From NCBI GenBank assembly GCA_012862575.1, contig BLSF01000003.1, positions 372,001 to 436,000 on the forward strand: a stretch of DNA of 64,000 nucleotides, in the 5' to 3' direction. Position 1 is the first letter of the stretch, and every line of letters begins with the position of its first letter. The position numbers were made by a program, and so were the translations under genes. The DNA comes from Parietichytrium sp. I65-24A. Its lineage: Eukaryota; Sar; Bigyra; Thraustochytrida; Thraustochytriidae. The notes under the pieces were generated by a model. That model was not told the origin of the DNA, made no database searches, and saw only the letters and a program-made list of their open reading frames with translations. Below are positions 42,396 to 53,172 of the stretch, in pieces.

Positions 42396-43319
42396 ATGCT
42401 TACCCCGCAGCAAGCTGAGGGCTATGGCCTCTCCGGGGACGGCACGGGCAGCGTGCTGGAGGAGTACATGGACTCGCTGCTCGTGATGCCGGTGGAGGTG
42501 CGCAGGTACATCACGCTGCTGCGCGAGCTTGACGAGAAGTGCGAGTCCGAGATGGCACAGTTGCGGGAGAGGCAGACCAAGTTGGTGCAGGTTGCGACGG
42601 AGCGCACGGCGAAAGCGGCTTCGAATGCAGAACGCGCCAAGATGATCAAGCAACTTCAGGAGGAGGACGAATATCAGTCTGTGCAACAGTTGAGGGCCCA
42701 GCTTACCCAAAAGATCGCCGAGAAGAGGTCTATTGCAGACCAACTGTACGACATGTCAGAACTCAATATGAAACGGCTGAACGGGGATATCAAGTTCCTG
42801 GAGGAGCTGTTTCGGAACACAGGTGAGATGCCAGACCTGGAACTTGCTGTCGGCAAGCAGGTGGCCGCATGGCTTGACAAGGACCAGGTTTGGATTCTCG
42901 CAAAAGTCATTCGGTATAACCCTTCAGAACCAGATCGCGTTCTGGTTGCGGACGCGGAAGACAGCTCGAGTCAATTTGCTTTAAATTCTAAAAAGGTCGC
43001 TGTATTGCCTGAGAAGGAGACGCTGGGGGCTGCCAAGGTTCGACTCCCGTCTCGTGAACGGACTATCATGGCTATGTATCCGGACACCACCAGTTTTTAC
43101 AAAGGCTCCTTGGTCGGTCTTCCTTATAAAGAATCAAGCGGTAGCGGCGCCGCCTCAACGGCGAGAGGGGCGCCACTGGCATCTAATTCCACCTCGCATG
43201 CTTCGGGGACAATATTGTGCACCGTTCAGTTCGACGACGACACCGATCAAGCCACAGGTCTTACCCCGAAACACGCAATCCCCACGAAATACGTCTTCGT
43301 CGCCCCACCGCTCAACTGA
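42396..43319 (+). CDS. SGF29-like tandem Tudor protein (SAGA/ATAC coactivator subunit)
   Basis: 307 aa from the ATG coding MLTPQQAEGYG. Residues about 20-60 (EEYMDSLLVMPVEVRRYITLL then RELDEK) resemble the start of the ING-family N-terminal domain. A coiled coil covers 60-140. From about 148 to the end lies the SGF29 C-terminal domain: GKQVAAWLDKDQVWILAKV, VADAED, then LVGLPYK, VQFDDD, and the end HAIPTKYVFVAP. The tandem Tudor fold of SGF29 reads H3K4me2/3 and brings the Gcn5 acetyltransferase module to promoters. The C-terminal assignment is firm; the ING resemblance is suggestive and may reflect only a shared coiled-coil pattern. It converges on the acid phosphatase gene. Confidence 0.87.
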   Translation: MLTPQQAEGYGLSGDGTGSVLEEYMDSLLVMPVEVRRYITLLRELDEKCESEMAQLRERQTKLVQVATERTAKAASNAERAKMIKQLQEEDEYQSVQQLRAQLTQKIAEKRSIADQLYDMSELNMKRLNGDIKFLEELFRNTGEMPDLELAVGKQVAAWLDKDQVWILAKVIRYNPSEPDRVLVADAEDSSSQFALNSKKVAVLPEKETLGAAKVRLPSRERTIMAMYPDTTSFYKGSLVGLPYKESSGSGAASTARGAPLASNSTSHASGTILCTVQFDDDTDQATGLTPKHAIPTKYVFVAPPLN

Positions 43320-43480
43320 AGACCACCCCATAATGAGAAGCGGTGGTGTCGTGGTACAAACCAACGCTCAATGTATCCTGAAAGCTGCCAGTGGAAGGAC
43401 TCGGGTGGATCGAAAAATCATCACTCTGTTTCGAAAAATTTTATGCGCTTCGCTACTTTAGGGTTTTCGGAGACGAATTT

Positions 43481-45127
43481 TCAAATTTGCTGGTAGGACC
43501 CACGGCGGCCGCGGCGGTAAAGCACCAGCACAGCCGCAGCAACGACGAGCACCGTCAGCACAAGATATGGGAGTTTGGTGGAAGCCTCGTTTGTGTCGTC
43601 AGGCACTATAACTGGTTCGTCCATCTCTTGTTGCACGCTGTTTACCTCCTCCTGATTAATCACTGCAGAGGCGACGTTGTTCGCATCTTCTTCACCAGTC
43701 CACTCTGCGGTATCGTCAATGTGCTTTTTTGCAATCGTCTCTGGGTTTACAAAATTGTCATCAGGTTCATGGTGGTTCTGTTGGAGGTGGTCAGAGTCGC
43801 GCAAAGTCAGTGTTGCCGTTCATCCCAAACAACATCAACAAACAAATTCTTAAAGCTATTCCTTCGCTTCGCCCCGAAGCGCTGCCAGTGGCAAACTTAC
43901 GTGAAATGGGTTGTAGCTCTTTAAGTCGCAAAGTTCATCCCACGTGCCACCATGCTTCTTAGTGTATGCTTCGTACTGATCGTAAAACGTTTCCAATGCC
44001 ATATCTTCTTGAAGCCTTACGAGCTTTCCGAGCTGTGGTGTCCACCAGTATGCTCTGAGGATAAGGCCCGTTTCGTCAGGGTTGAAAATATCCCTTTCAC
44101 GATGCAGCTCCCAGATGAATGTAGTTCCTGAAGAAACTCTGCCGTTCGGCTGCCCAGGGATTTTCACTTCCCAGTCAAACATATGCTGCAGGCCATACAT
44201 GAGCTCGCGCGAGCAGGAGTACAGCCGAATTAGCGGGAGCTTTTTAGGTCTGTCGCTAGGGTTTTTGATTTTCTTCCACTTTTTAAAGGTGGAGTACAGG
44301 TTACGAGCAAAGTCACCCACGAAATAGATTGCACCTTTCGGATCGTCATAATGGCTATGTTGCTCGAGATCAAACGCCAGTTTGGTGATGTGGTCGTGAA
44401 GCTCTGGGGTCACCGTTGAAGGCAGATCCAAGCCCGTCGCGAAGGCAGAGTCAAGACTGTCTGAGATATCTCCGATCCAAGCGTGCGGATTTGGGCCACC
44501 AGGCTCGGCGTTTACAGGATTCTCTTTCAGTCCAGTAACATTGCAAATCTTTTCAATTGCCTTGATCTTATCCCATTTACTCTCGACCAACTTCTTGCCC
44601 TGCTTTTTGTGCCAGTCCACGATCATTTTAGCAGTGTAAGACCCACACGCTGGGGCAGGACCTCCGAGAACTGCGTCGCTCCTGCGAGGGAGGACAGTGA
44701 CGGGCACAGGTTCGTTGGGAAACACGCCAAGACTTATACCAGCCATGGAACGCTGCTGCCTATAACCTTCGCGAGCCACAAAGTCCCAGTCCAGGAGATG
44801 ATCTTGATATTCGCGGTGCAAAAACTTTTTATCAGCCGCGTTGATAGATCCCTTCTTCCAGTTCAGCCCCTCAATGTACCTCTGTCGCAGGAAAATGCCC
44901 ACATCGCGCATCCGCTGCACGCCAAGTGGCGTGAGTCGTCCCGGATAAGACTCGAATTGCTCGCTCAGGCTTTGGATGTCCGGAAACAGCTTGCCGCAGG
45001 ACTCGGTGATGATCCCGTCTGGAGCCCTTTCCCCGTGCCTCGTCAGCGTTTGCACCATCAGCAGCTCGGCGTTTGTCGCCAGCAGCACTGCGCCAACCAT
45101 CGCCACCACGAACTGCGTCCGCATCAT
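43481..45127 (-). CDS. histidine acid phosphatase, lysosomal type, with altered HD motif (two exons)
   Basis: Exon 1 is 43901-45127 and exon 2 is 43481-43777. The 123-bp intron has GTAAGT and CCAACAG borders, phase 0. The product is 507 aa: signal peptide (VVAMVGAVLLATNA), phosphatase domain with LTRHGERAP at 28-36 (catalytic His31), then an acidic stalk, a transmembrane helix at about 479-496 (LVLTVLVVAAAVLVLY) and an 11-residue tail ending SYQQI. YQQI fits the YxxPhi lysosomal sorting signal, as in human ACP2. The place of the usual His-Asp proton-donor pair (LYSAHD in the family) reads LYSCSR, so both residues are replaced. The enzyme may be weak, altered or inactive. Closest family is the lysosomal/prostatic acid phosphatases. 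Confidence 0.88.
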
Positions 45128-45506
45128 TTTCAGTAACTCTCCAATTCACCTGCTTCTCCTCTTTTACGCTATCAATATCAATCGAGAGAAGACTTCTTCC
45201 CAGTCCTCTCCCTCTCCCTCCCGCACTTCCCTCCCAGGCTCACTCTCTGACACGGTACTCGACTATACCCCTCAGTGCCTGCGACGGTGTGCTCTACCAC
45301 GCGGTACTGCCTGTGAGTACAACCCACAGCACAAGTCCCCCACAAGTCTATCACCGGTCCCACAGGTCCCCCACAACTGACACGACTGACACAACTGTTC
45401 GATCTGCTATGCACCAGGGTAGAAGCCGGCTAGGAATGAAGTATCTTTTCCTTCTTCCTCACATTGCTTTCCCACTACTAGTATAAACATTATACAACGA
45501 CTAGAC
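45128..45506. other. divergent promoter region of acid phosphatase and nucleotide-sugar transporter
   Basis: 379 bp between divergent starts. GGTACT motifs at about 45254 and 45301 and a GTCCCACAGGTCCC-like repeat near 45355. No gene. Confidence 0.5.
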
Positions 45507-47131
45507 ATGCTCGGCAGCCGCCCGATCCAACGCCTGCGTTTACTTATCATAAACTATAACCCTCTCCATAGCAAGGTCAACTTCGTTGGGCGTAGGAGTG
45601 GGATAGTCATGCACGTAAGGAAAGTAGCTGGGGAAAAGAAAGGAGAGAGGAAAGATTTTGCGAGGAAGCGGCAAATTAGTCGTTTTGCGAAGTACGTTCG
45701 GGAAAAAGGAAAAAGGAAAAAGGAAAAGATTGGGATGGGAGTGCCCGGAGAGGACGCCAGGCTACTCGGCGCGGAGAGGGGCGAAGAAGGAAGCAAGTAT
45801 GGGTCGGGGTCGAGTGTAGCTAGGACGCCAGGCGGGAATCGGCCAGAGCTGCGGCAGACTGTGTCGGAAAGGAGGCTGAGACCGATACACCCACGAGACG
45901 CGTCGTTCCGGGTTCCTATGGTGTTCTCGATTCCGTCCAGATCGTACGTAGATGTGAACGACCTTGGCCCCAGGGAGTTCAAGTATTTGAACACGAATGA
46001 CACCACGGTGCACCTGAGCGGACTGTACAAACACTCGAGACAACCTGAAGAAAATGATATGTCGAGCCTTGTGCCCACGCCCGAACCTGAAATTTCGAAC
46101 AGGTGGAAGCCGATCCTCGCTGGAGTGCTTGTCATCGTAGGCATATTTGTCGATGGCTTGAGACCAATCACACTAGTTTGGGCGAAAGACGGATTGCCAA
46201 AGTATCCTTTTATGTTTCCGGTGTGGGTTATGATTGTTAAGGCTATGGTAATCGCTTTCTCAGTCGCGTTATACTACCTTTCGCCGCGAGAGATTCGAGA
46301 GACGGATATGACGAAAGGTGAGGTTATGAAATGCTCGCTGTATCTCATGCCACCGACACTGCTGTACCTCACGAGTGATGTGCTGAACTTTTATATGTTT
46401 GAGTACATCTCTGCCTCTACGTTTTCGATCGTCAAGCAATCCCGCTTGGTGATTGTAGGGCTGCTGTTCCGCTTTGTTTTGGGCCGGTATTTGTCCCAGA
46501 TTCAGTGGATCGCGATCTTTCAGCTGTTGCTCTCTTCGCTGCTCTTTGAGGCAGATAAAATCTCTGCAGGAGCCTCGAGCGATGCGAATAAGAGCGAATG
46601 GATTGGCATTTCTATTCTCTTGATCAAGTGCTTGCTGGATTCCCTTGCCATCGTTTGGATGGACAAATACTTCAAACTATTGGAGACGACGGGTTTCCCG
46701 TACCCTCTCCAGCAAATTTTCTTCGCGGTGTACGGATTTCTTTTCGGTGCCCTCGTCTTTGTCGTGCAGGAGTCCGATTCCATCGGAAAGAGGCCAATGT
46801 TGGATGGATTCAACACAGGTGCATGGGCAAGCGCGATCCTTTCTGCCTTCTACGGGTTGCTCGTTTCGCTCGTATTAAGATGTAAGTTGTTTCATGGGCA
46901 ACTAAACTTGACGGCCCCAATGCTGACTATTGTAACAACCAAAACTCAGACTTGGACTCCCTCATCAAGATGCTTCAGAGTCTTCTTGCAGTGGTGGTAA
47001 CCATCATTTTTGACCAGTGGTTTTTCGGGGAAGAGCTCACATTTTCAAAGTGCATCGCCATTTGCTTTGTTCTACTTTCTGTCCTACTGTACAAACTCGG
47101 ACAGGTGAAGAAAGCTGCAATCAAGAAATGA
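45507..47131 (+). CDS. nucleotide-sugar transporter, SLC35A-like (two exons)
   Basis: Exon 1 is 45507-46881 and exon 2 is 46950-47131. The 68-bp intron has GTAAGT and AACTCAG borders and splits a Tyr codon. From the first ATG the product is 518 aa. The first 76 residues are Lys/Arg-rich and may be leader; a second ATG at 45735 (MGVPGEDARLLG) would give about 442 aa. The transporter core has about ten helices. Family marks are YMFEYISASTFSIVKQSRLV after the middle helix and, across the splice site, VLRYLDSLIKMLQSLLAVVV. These match the CMP-sialic acid/UDP-galactose transporter group that feeds Golgi glycosylation by antiport with nucleoside monophosphate. The substrate cannot be fixed from sequence. 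Confidence 0.9.
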
Positions 47132-47153
47132 AAGACAACATCGCGGGACACGC

Positions 47154-47684
47154 TCAAAAAGAGAGGGACTGAGCAGGAGCAGCCCCTTCGTCTTTACTCT
47201 TTTTGGCCGCAAGATCTGGCAAAATTTGCAAAACGCAGCCCATCCGCGCTTCGAGAACCTTGAACTTTGCACGTATCTTGAGAAAAATAGCTTGCGACTC
47301 TTCGTCCAGCCTCAAACTCGGCTGCGACACAACTCCGCCAACTTGCGTAATTAACTCGCTCAGTTCATTCACTATTTTCTCCACGCTGTCTTTCGACAAC
47401 TTTTCATGAATAGCCATGATCTCTGCTTTCCTCAATAGATCATCTTCCAAGTCATCAGCACTGGCAGTCCACGCCTTGCGTCTTTCCTCGCTCTCCATGA
47501 CGTTTTTCAAGAACATCACAACCCCAGCATAGTAACCCATTTCCAGCCCGATCTCGAGTCCCTTTTTCTTCCCTGCATCGCGACTCTCGTCGCAAGCTTT
47601 TTGCACACCGAAGGCCCTGCCTTCTTCACGACCTCTCTCCACCAGCTCTTCCTCCAGGTCCAAAACCGCGTCTAGGTCGCCCAT
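47154..47684 (-). CDS. LTO1: LTO1/ORAOV1-like protein (Yae1-type N domain)
   Basis: 176 aa from the ATG coding MGDLDAVLDLEEE. An ATG 183 bp upstream is in frame, but the extension has no family similarity. Residues 10-60 show the spaced-glycine helical pattern of Yae1/LTO1 (RGREEGRAFGVQKACDESRD, then GKKKGLEIGLEMGYYAG). In yeast and human, LTO1 with YAE1 is the adaptor that brings the ABCE1/Rli1 ATPase to the cytosolic Fe-S assembly machinery. A helical C-terminal half follows. The canonical C-terminal Trp of LTO1 is not seen; the end is AQSLSF. The stop lies 22 bp from the stop of the convergent transporter gene. Confidence 0.78.
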   Translation of the reverse strand: MGDLDAVLDLEEELVERGREEGRAFGVQKACDESRDAGKKKGLEIGLEMGYYAGVVMFLKNVMESEERRKAWTASADDLEDDLLRKAEIMAIHEKLSKDSVEKIVNELSELITQVGGVVSQPSLRLDEESQAIFLKIRAKFKVLEARMGCVLQILPDLAAKKSKDEGAAPAQSLSF

Positions 47685-49393
47685 CTTTGTGAGTGTGGAT
47701 CTGTCCGTTGTCTTTGAACAGACGTTTCGAGGACCAACCAACTTGAACAGGTATACTCGAGTACACCTTTCAACTCTTTCAACGCAGTTTTCGTTGTCAG
47801 GGAAAATGATAGGCTCCTGAGTCAAAAGAAGGCTTCGTTGTACGCGAGTGTTCTCACGTTCGCCCATGGCAAAGCTGATCCGCTTTTCACAAGTTTTTCG
47901 CCAGACATGTTCATTGAATGATCATGGATGACTGCAAACACGCTCTCTTTCATTTAAAACTCGCAGTATCATCCACAAAGTTTCCTGGCATTTGATAATT
48001 GGAGTTTTGATTGTGACCTTTGAATCATCTGATTCAAATTCTCAACTTCTGAAACTCTGTCGTGGTGAGTCCGGGCAAGCCAAGACTTTTGTCTGTTCGA
48101 TCCAGTCGACCGGTTTGAAACTATAGCAGGAGCGAGTTGGAGAGATGATTCAGGTACAGGCACAAGTGATGAGAGTGTGTCTACGAGTGGGTTCAGGTTC
48201 ACTATCCGAGTACTTCAAGCAATTGGGGCGGCAACGGCCGCATAATTTTGGGACAGGTCTGGAGAACTTGAAGGCTACCTGGTTACCGGTATAGTTCCGA
48301 ACTCAGATGCACATGTGCGAATCAGAGGATGCCAACTACTGGCAGCACGACGAGAAAGAGAAGCGGATTATACCCTCAAAATTCAAATTCATGGTCTTTT
48401 CAATTGGATCCAAAAGAAGCATTACAGTGGATCCTGAATTGATTATTCTGCTCTGTTCTAATCGCATCGTTCTTATCGAACAAGCGGCGGTGAATCGACA
48501 TCCAAACATCAAATGGCAAGTGATTCTTGTACCTGGTGTAAACGTACAGTACCGTCATCACCCATCCCCTCGCTGCTAGGTACTGAGTGTGCTGAGTACT
48601 GACTGTGAGTGCAGTCGCTTCTTCAAGTTCGCTTCAAAGTCATCTCATACTCCACTGACTCCAATCAATGCATATCACCAATCAGTCTATCTTGATTGAA
48701 ATCACATGACATCACAGTCAATCAACAATCTCCACGTTGTCAAAGTTTCACAACAGCGAATTCCCAACTAATTCCAGCGCTACGAGCGAAATGCTAAATT
48801 TTCTAACGAAAACCTGTCCCGCTTTCTATCCAAACTCCACACTTTCCACACACCTCCTATGAGCTCCGAGGAGTGTCCCACGGCATAGTGTTTCAGGCAT
48901 CACCTCGGTTAGCATTCCCCACCCCACCATCCCCATTCCCCTCTCGAAAATTTAAATGTAATTCTACCCGGCGGCTACGCGCCGAGCCTAAGCTTTTTAA
49001 ATGTCACCCTAACCGAAGGTCAGGGTTGTGCCCCACCCGAAAGGATCGAGTCAAATTGCAAACAGCAGAGAAACAAGACAAACACAACACAGAGAGAGCG
49101 AGGTGCGAGACACAGCAACGCACTTGGCTACTCGGCTACTTGGATACTTGGATACTTGGATACTTGGCCGCGTCTGAACAAGTCGACCACGTTGGACGCA
49201 CTCGGCAGGGTACAGAATACAGAATACGGAATACAGAATACAAGTTACAGGGCGCAGTTTGCACGGTAATCGCGGAGGAGATTGTGCAGGCGGAGTGGGC
49301 GGTGTGGGCGGTCCGCGCGAAGTGAACTCGTCGGTGCGAGGGATTGGTTGCAAGGTTGGAAGGTTGGAAAGGCGGGGAAGAAGGTTGCGGAAA
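47685..49393. other. spacer between LTO1 and SP-rich hypothetical gene
   Basis: 1.7 kb. GGTACT/AGTACT pair at 48579-48600. A 90-codon ATG frame at 48307-48579 (+) is unrecognised and doubtful (about 0.15). A TACTTGGA-type tandem repeat lies at 49137-49167 and an ACAGAAT repeat at 49211-49243, just upstream of the next gene. Confidence 0.5.
49137..49243. repeat. two short tandem repeats (TACTTGGA-type and ACAGAAT-type)
   Basis: Three to four units of each, in the 5' flank of the SP-rich hypothetical gene. Simple repeats. Confidence 0.8.
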
Positions 49394-50446
49394 ATGCAGG
49401 CGCCAAGAACGCCGGTGAAGCACAACCGGTCGAGCTCGTCGACGGCGTGCGTGACACCGACGCTGACGGCGACGATTCGCCCGTCGCCGGTGCGGATAAA
49501 GCATGTGCTGTCGCCATTCTCGTCGCTGTCAAGGAACTCGGACGGGGGCATGGTCGCGGATGTGTCTTTCTCGCCGTTCAAAATAAACTCAAGTCCCGTC
49601 TTGCATCGCATATGTGGTGCAGAAATTCATTCCAGCCCGATCTCCAACTCGCTGCTCTCGTGCGAAGAGGCAAATTGTTTGGTGGACGCCTTGAACGATC
49701 CATTGGCAAGTCCCCAGATTCCTCGCTTCGATGATTGGGAGCTCCCTTCAGAGTTCCAACGCGGGCACTTCGTTGAGGAAGACAACACCGATGGCACCGG
49801 GAGCGAGTCCTCCGATGATGGAGAGTACCAGGTGTTCGACCTCCCTCCATGTGCGGCGGCTACACACGGATTAAAACGCAGCGACGACAGCAACATCGAA
49901 GTTGAGCAGAACATTAATATTGTCGTAAGACCCTTCGATATGCTGGCCACGTCTCGCCGCTCGAGAGAGTTTGGCATGATTAATGAGAAGATTCGCAAGA
50001 CACACGCTGTGCAGCAATCCGGTGCTGCACATTCCCAGAGCCTCGATCTATTGGTGGCGAATCAAACTAGTATGAAGCGGAGGTTGTCCTACGACAGTGG
50101 CGAGTCCTCTGACGGCGAGTCAAGCTGGATTAAGCGACGCAGGAGTGGTGAAGTCCGCAGGGCAGAAAAGTCAAGCGCAAAGATACTTTTCCCACTGCGC
50201 AATCCCGTCCCAAAGAAAAAGTCGGGTTCTCGGCGTGCGCCTGGCTCCACTTCCTTTCCCCAGGCGTTTCTGGCAAATCCGTCCATGGCGCAGCCAGCTT
50301 CGTCTCGGTTCTCTCCCGTTAGCACTTCGAGTGGGAGCAGCAGCAGTAGGCACAATAGCCCGGTGGACTTTTCCTTGCCCAAAAAGATCATGCCAAGCGT
50401 GGTCAGGAGCAGCACCAATACCAGGCCTGTGACCCGCAGGAAGTAG
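49394..50446 (+). CDS. hypothetical Ser/Pro-rich protein with many SP/TP sites
   Basis: 350 aa from the first ATG (MQAPRTPVKHNRSSS). I do not recognise it. It is mostly predicted disorder: many proline-directed sites (TPVK, SPVR, SPFS, SPFK, SSPV), a Lys/Arg patch WIKRRRSGEVRR that could act as nuclear localisation signal, acidic DDGE stretches, and poly-Ser near the end. The repeated S/T-P-x-K/R sites suggest a cyclin-dependent kinase target or chromatin-associated regulator (inference only). Codon use and the ATG fit a real gene. No membrane segment or catalytic motif is seen. Confidence 0.6.
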   Translation: MQAPRTPVKHNRSSSSTACVTPTLTATIRPSPVRIKHVLSPFSSLSRNSDGGMVADVSFSPFKINSSPVLHRICGAEIHSSPISNSLLSCEEANCLVDALNDPLASPQIPRFDDWELPSEFQRGHFVEEDNTDGTGSESSDDGEYQVFDLPPCAAATHGLKRSDDSNIEVEQNINIVVRPFDMLATSRRSREFGMINEKIRKTHAVQQSGAAHSQSLDLLVANQTSMKRRLSYDSGESSDGESSWIKRRRSGEVRRAEKSSAKILFPLRNPVPKKKSGSRRAPGSTSFPQAFLANPSMAQPASSRFSPVSTSSGSSSSRHNSPVDFSLPKKIMPSVVRSSTNTRPVTRRK

Positions 50447-50932
50447 AAAACGCCAGCTCTCGATTGCCATCACTGAACCTGCCAATCCAAACACAAACTT
50501 GCAAAGCCCTCGCTATCTTGCCTGCCATCAACAACCGTTTTATAAATGAATTTGTATCTTGATTTTTACATATCTATATAGCGCCTTGTTTCACGCGTGA
50601 AACTTATATTCTGCCTAATTATCAATCATCTTGATCCACGCATTCCCTCCCAGCTCTCTCTCCCTTTATTCTTCGCCGAATCAGTGGCTTCGATGTTCTG
50701 ACATCTCCTGCACACTTCGATCTCAAGCCCGGACCTGTTGTTTGTTGGGCGGACTCGAATTCACACTGCACTTACGCTGGTTGATAGTGGATACTCTAAT
50801 CGGTCTTAGTTGTCATATTTTCTTGCAGGCCCAACTCTCATTTTGCGCACGAATGAGGTTGAGTCTGCAGAAACCGGCGGGCATAAAGCAAGGACCCACA
50901 GCCGCCGCACTGCTCGAGTTCTTCACTTCACT
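50447..50932. other. spacer before the lipase gene
   Basis: 486 bp, AT-rich around 50530-50600, with no gene recognised. Confidence 0.5.
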
Positions 50933-51877
50933 ATGCGTGGGCTGGTTGCGGTGCTAAGCATCCTGCTCGTGGCTTGCCAAGCGGGGGAGATCAAAGACCT
51001 TGAGGTAGAGAAGGGGGAGCAGTTGGAAGTCCTTTCGGAGTATGACGAAGGCGTTGCGCTTCAAATGGTTGGTTACGCGGGGATCGTGACGTGTAGCGAC
51101 CCAGAAATTTTGGAGCAGTGGAGCTGCAGGTTTTGTCAGCATGGTGGAGGCTCAATTAAAGCGCCTCCGAAACTGGAAAATGTGCGTGTGGTCAAATCGA
51201 ACGACAAAATCAACCAAGCGATCGTGGGCTATGATCCACAATCTCACAGGCTGGTATCGTCCTTTCGAGGGAGCGTGTCAGCGTCTCAGTGGATTTTCGA
51301 CCTGGATATTCATCTTGTTGAAAAGTACGAGAAATTTGGGTGCAAGAAATGTTTGGTTCATGAAGGGTTTTACGATGCATTCGACGAACTGGGGTCTCAA
51401 GTCTTGGAAGAAATTCGTACATTATCAGCCACATATGGTACGGAAGACATCTGGATCACGGGCCATAGCTTAGGGGCGGCGATGGCTTTGCACTCGGCCT
51501 TGCTTGTCAACCGTCTCGAGCCACAGCTAAGAATCACCGGCTATACCTTTGGTCAGCCACGTCTCGGGAACAAGCAGTTTAGCACTTGGGCATACAAAAT
51601 TCTTAAACAGTGGTTTCGGGTCGTGAACTACGAAGATCCCGTCGCGCAGTGTGTCAAGCTTCCGGGCTACTACCACATGCCCCAGGAAGTGTGGTACTTC
51701 GAAAAGCCAAAACCCGGCGCGAAACCAGGCAAGTACAGAGTGCTCGCTGCAGAAAACGGAGAAGACCCCAAAGGACAAAACAGCAAGTGCGGCGGATTCA
51801 AATTATGCTTGAATGGAGACTATCATGTGACCTATATGAACATCGAGGGCATTACAAATACCTCCTTGCTCTGCTGA
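50933..51877 (+). CDS. secreted class 3 lipase
   Basis: 314 aa from the ATG coding MRGLVAVLSILLVACQAGE, chosen because it begins a clear signal peptide; the frame runs upstream with poor sequence. It is a fungal-type triacylglycerol lipase (Lipase_3, alpha/beta hydrolase). Seen are the oxyanion strand SFRGSVSASQWIFDL, the nucleophile elbow GHSLG at about 177-181, the catalytic Asp in VNYEDPVAQ near 235 and His in GDYHVTYM near 297, so the triad is complete. FGQPRLGNKQF is the usual block after the elbow. Paired cysteines (CSD, CRFC, KKC, CGGFKLC) suggest disulfides and secretion. The role is extracellular or vacuolar lipid hydrolysis. Confidence 0.94.
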   Translation: MRGLVAVLSILLVACQAGEIKDLEVEKGEQLEVLSEYDEGVALQMVGYAGIVTCSDPEILEQWSCRFCQHGGGSIKAPPKLENVRVVKSNDKINQAIVGYDPQSHRLVSSFRGSVSASQWIFDLDIHLVEKYEKFGCKKCLVHEGFYDAFDELGSQVLEEIRTLSATYGTEDIWITGHSLGAAMALHSALLVNRLEPQLRITGYTFGQPRLGNKQFSTWAYKILKQWFRVVNYEDPVAQCVKLPGYYHMPQEVWYFEKPKPGAKPGKYRVLAAENGEDPKGQNSKCGGFKLCLNGDYHVTYMNIEGITNTSLLC

Positions 51878-52154
51878 GCGAGTGAAACTATTCAGGGGTA
51901 AGCGAGCCAAATACAACATTTTTTAAAATATCTTTCGACGCAGAGCTCACGTGACGCAACTCACAACATGAACCCGAAGCGTTTGCAGCGCAAGATCTTC
52001 CACCCCCCTGCGCAAGCGAGTATCTCTTTTCTCCGCCTTCAGACCCTCCTAGGTAGCTGATAGAGATACCCCCTTCACTGCGAGGTCGGATTTTGACTCC
52101 GAGCAGTTTTCCTAGCTCACGACAGCGGCCGGCTCGATTCGATTCGCACTTGCA

Positions 52155-53172
52155 TCAGGAGAGTGATTCTCCTGTCGTGCTATCGGTTTTTGCTGCAGAT
52201 GAAGCGGCAAAGAGGTTTTCTGGTATAGAGTGCTGCTTCAACCGAAGGAGGGAGTCTGTGAGGAAAATAGTCATGGAGATCGGCAGGGAGACAGCAATGA
52301 GATTGGAGCCTAATCCTCTCGCCGCCCAAGCCATGGACCTCACAAAGCTAATTTTGGATAAGTCGCCTTCTCCGGCGCGAAGAGCGCGGATTGTTTCGAA
52401 GAAACGCTTATCCGTCTTGAACATTTCGTTCCTAATCACATCCATCGGATTCGTCAGCGTAGCACCGGCAAGGCCGGCCAATACGGACTTTACGGTTGTA
52501 CGAAGCAAAAATTGGGCGTCATTTTGGGCTGGAGGGAGGTACATTTCGCATGCATCTTTAACAATCACCGAAGTGATGTATTTGGGCACGCTCTTCGCAA
52601 GTCCTGCACTTAGGCCGTGCCAGAGCTTGGAGACGCCCTTCGTCTCGGCAAGGTATTTCAAGGTTGAAATTGTGGTGCGATATTGAGGAAGGTTGAGGTT
52701 TGATGGATTCTGCATAGTGACTGACGCTCGAACGAGGGGCATGTTGACAATCTGCACTACCGAACTGAAAACCAAAGGAGGAAGGCCCATCGCAATGGCC
52801 GTTGGAGCTCCCGCATTTTTGAGCACAATGGTATAGTGGTCACTGCAATAGAAAATCATTGCCCTTGCCCAGGTCATTCCACCAATGACAGCAGGAACGC
52901 CTCTGTAAGGCGGCGCAACGGCGGCCGCGAACCCGCTCATCTTGGCTCGCCATCCTTGGCCATTCTGCTTTACAAATCCACTCTGGTGTATCGCCGATGC
53001 TTTCCACAGCCTGTCACAAGAACCACGACGGACGTCAGACTCGGTTCTCGCTACTTCCGAAAACAAAACCCCACACTCACACACACACTCCTGGGTCAAC
53101 TCACGGGTAGTTCACCAGCGCGGAGACTGCGCTTGCCAGCAGGTAGCAGTCGGGGTGGTCGTTCTTGCCCAT
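52155..53172 (-). CDS. mitochondrial carrier family protein (two exons)
   Basis: Exon 1 is 53105-53172 (68 bp) and exon 2 is 52155-53010. The 94-bp intron has GTGAGT and GTGACAG borders and splits a Pro codon. The product is 307 aa, the family length. Exon 1 codes MGKNDHPDCYLLASAVSALV and supplies helix 1. Only the third repeat has a standard signature (PMDVIR). The first two read PLWKAS and PLVRAS, with Trp or Val in place of the Asp/Glu, so the matrix salt-bridge network is altered. The protein is a divergent carrier of unknown substrate. The short exon is easy to miss, but without it helix 1 and the first signature proline are lost. Confidence 0.8.
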
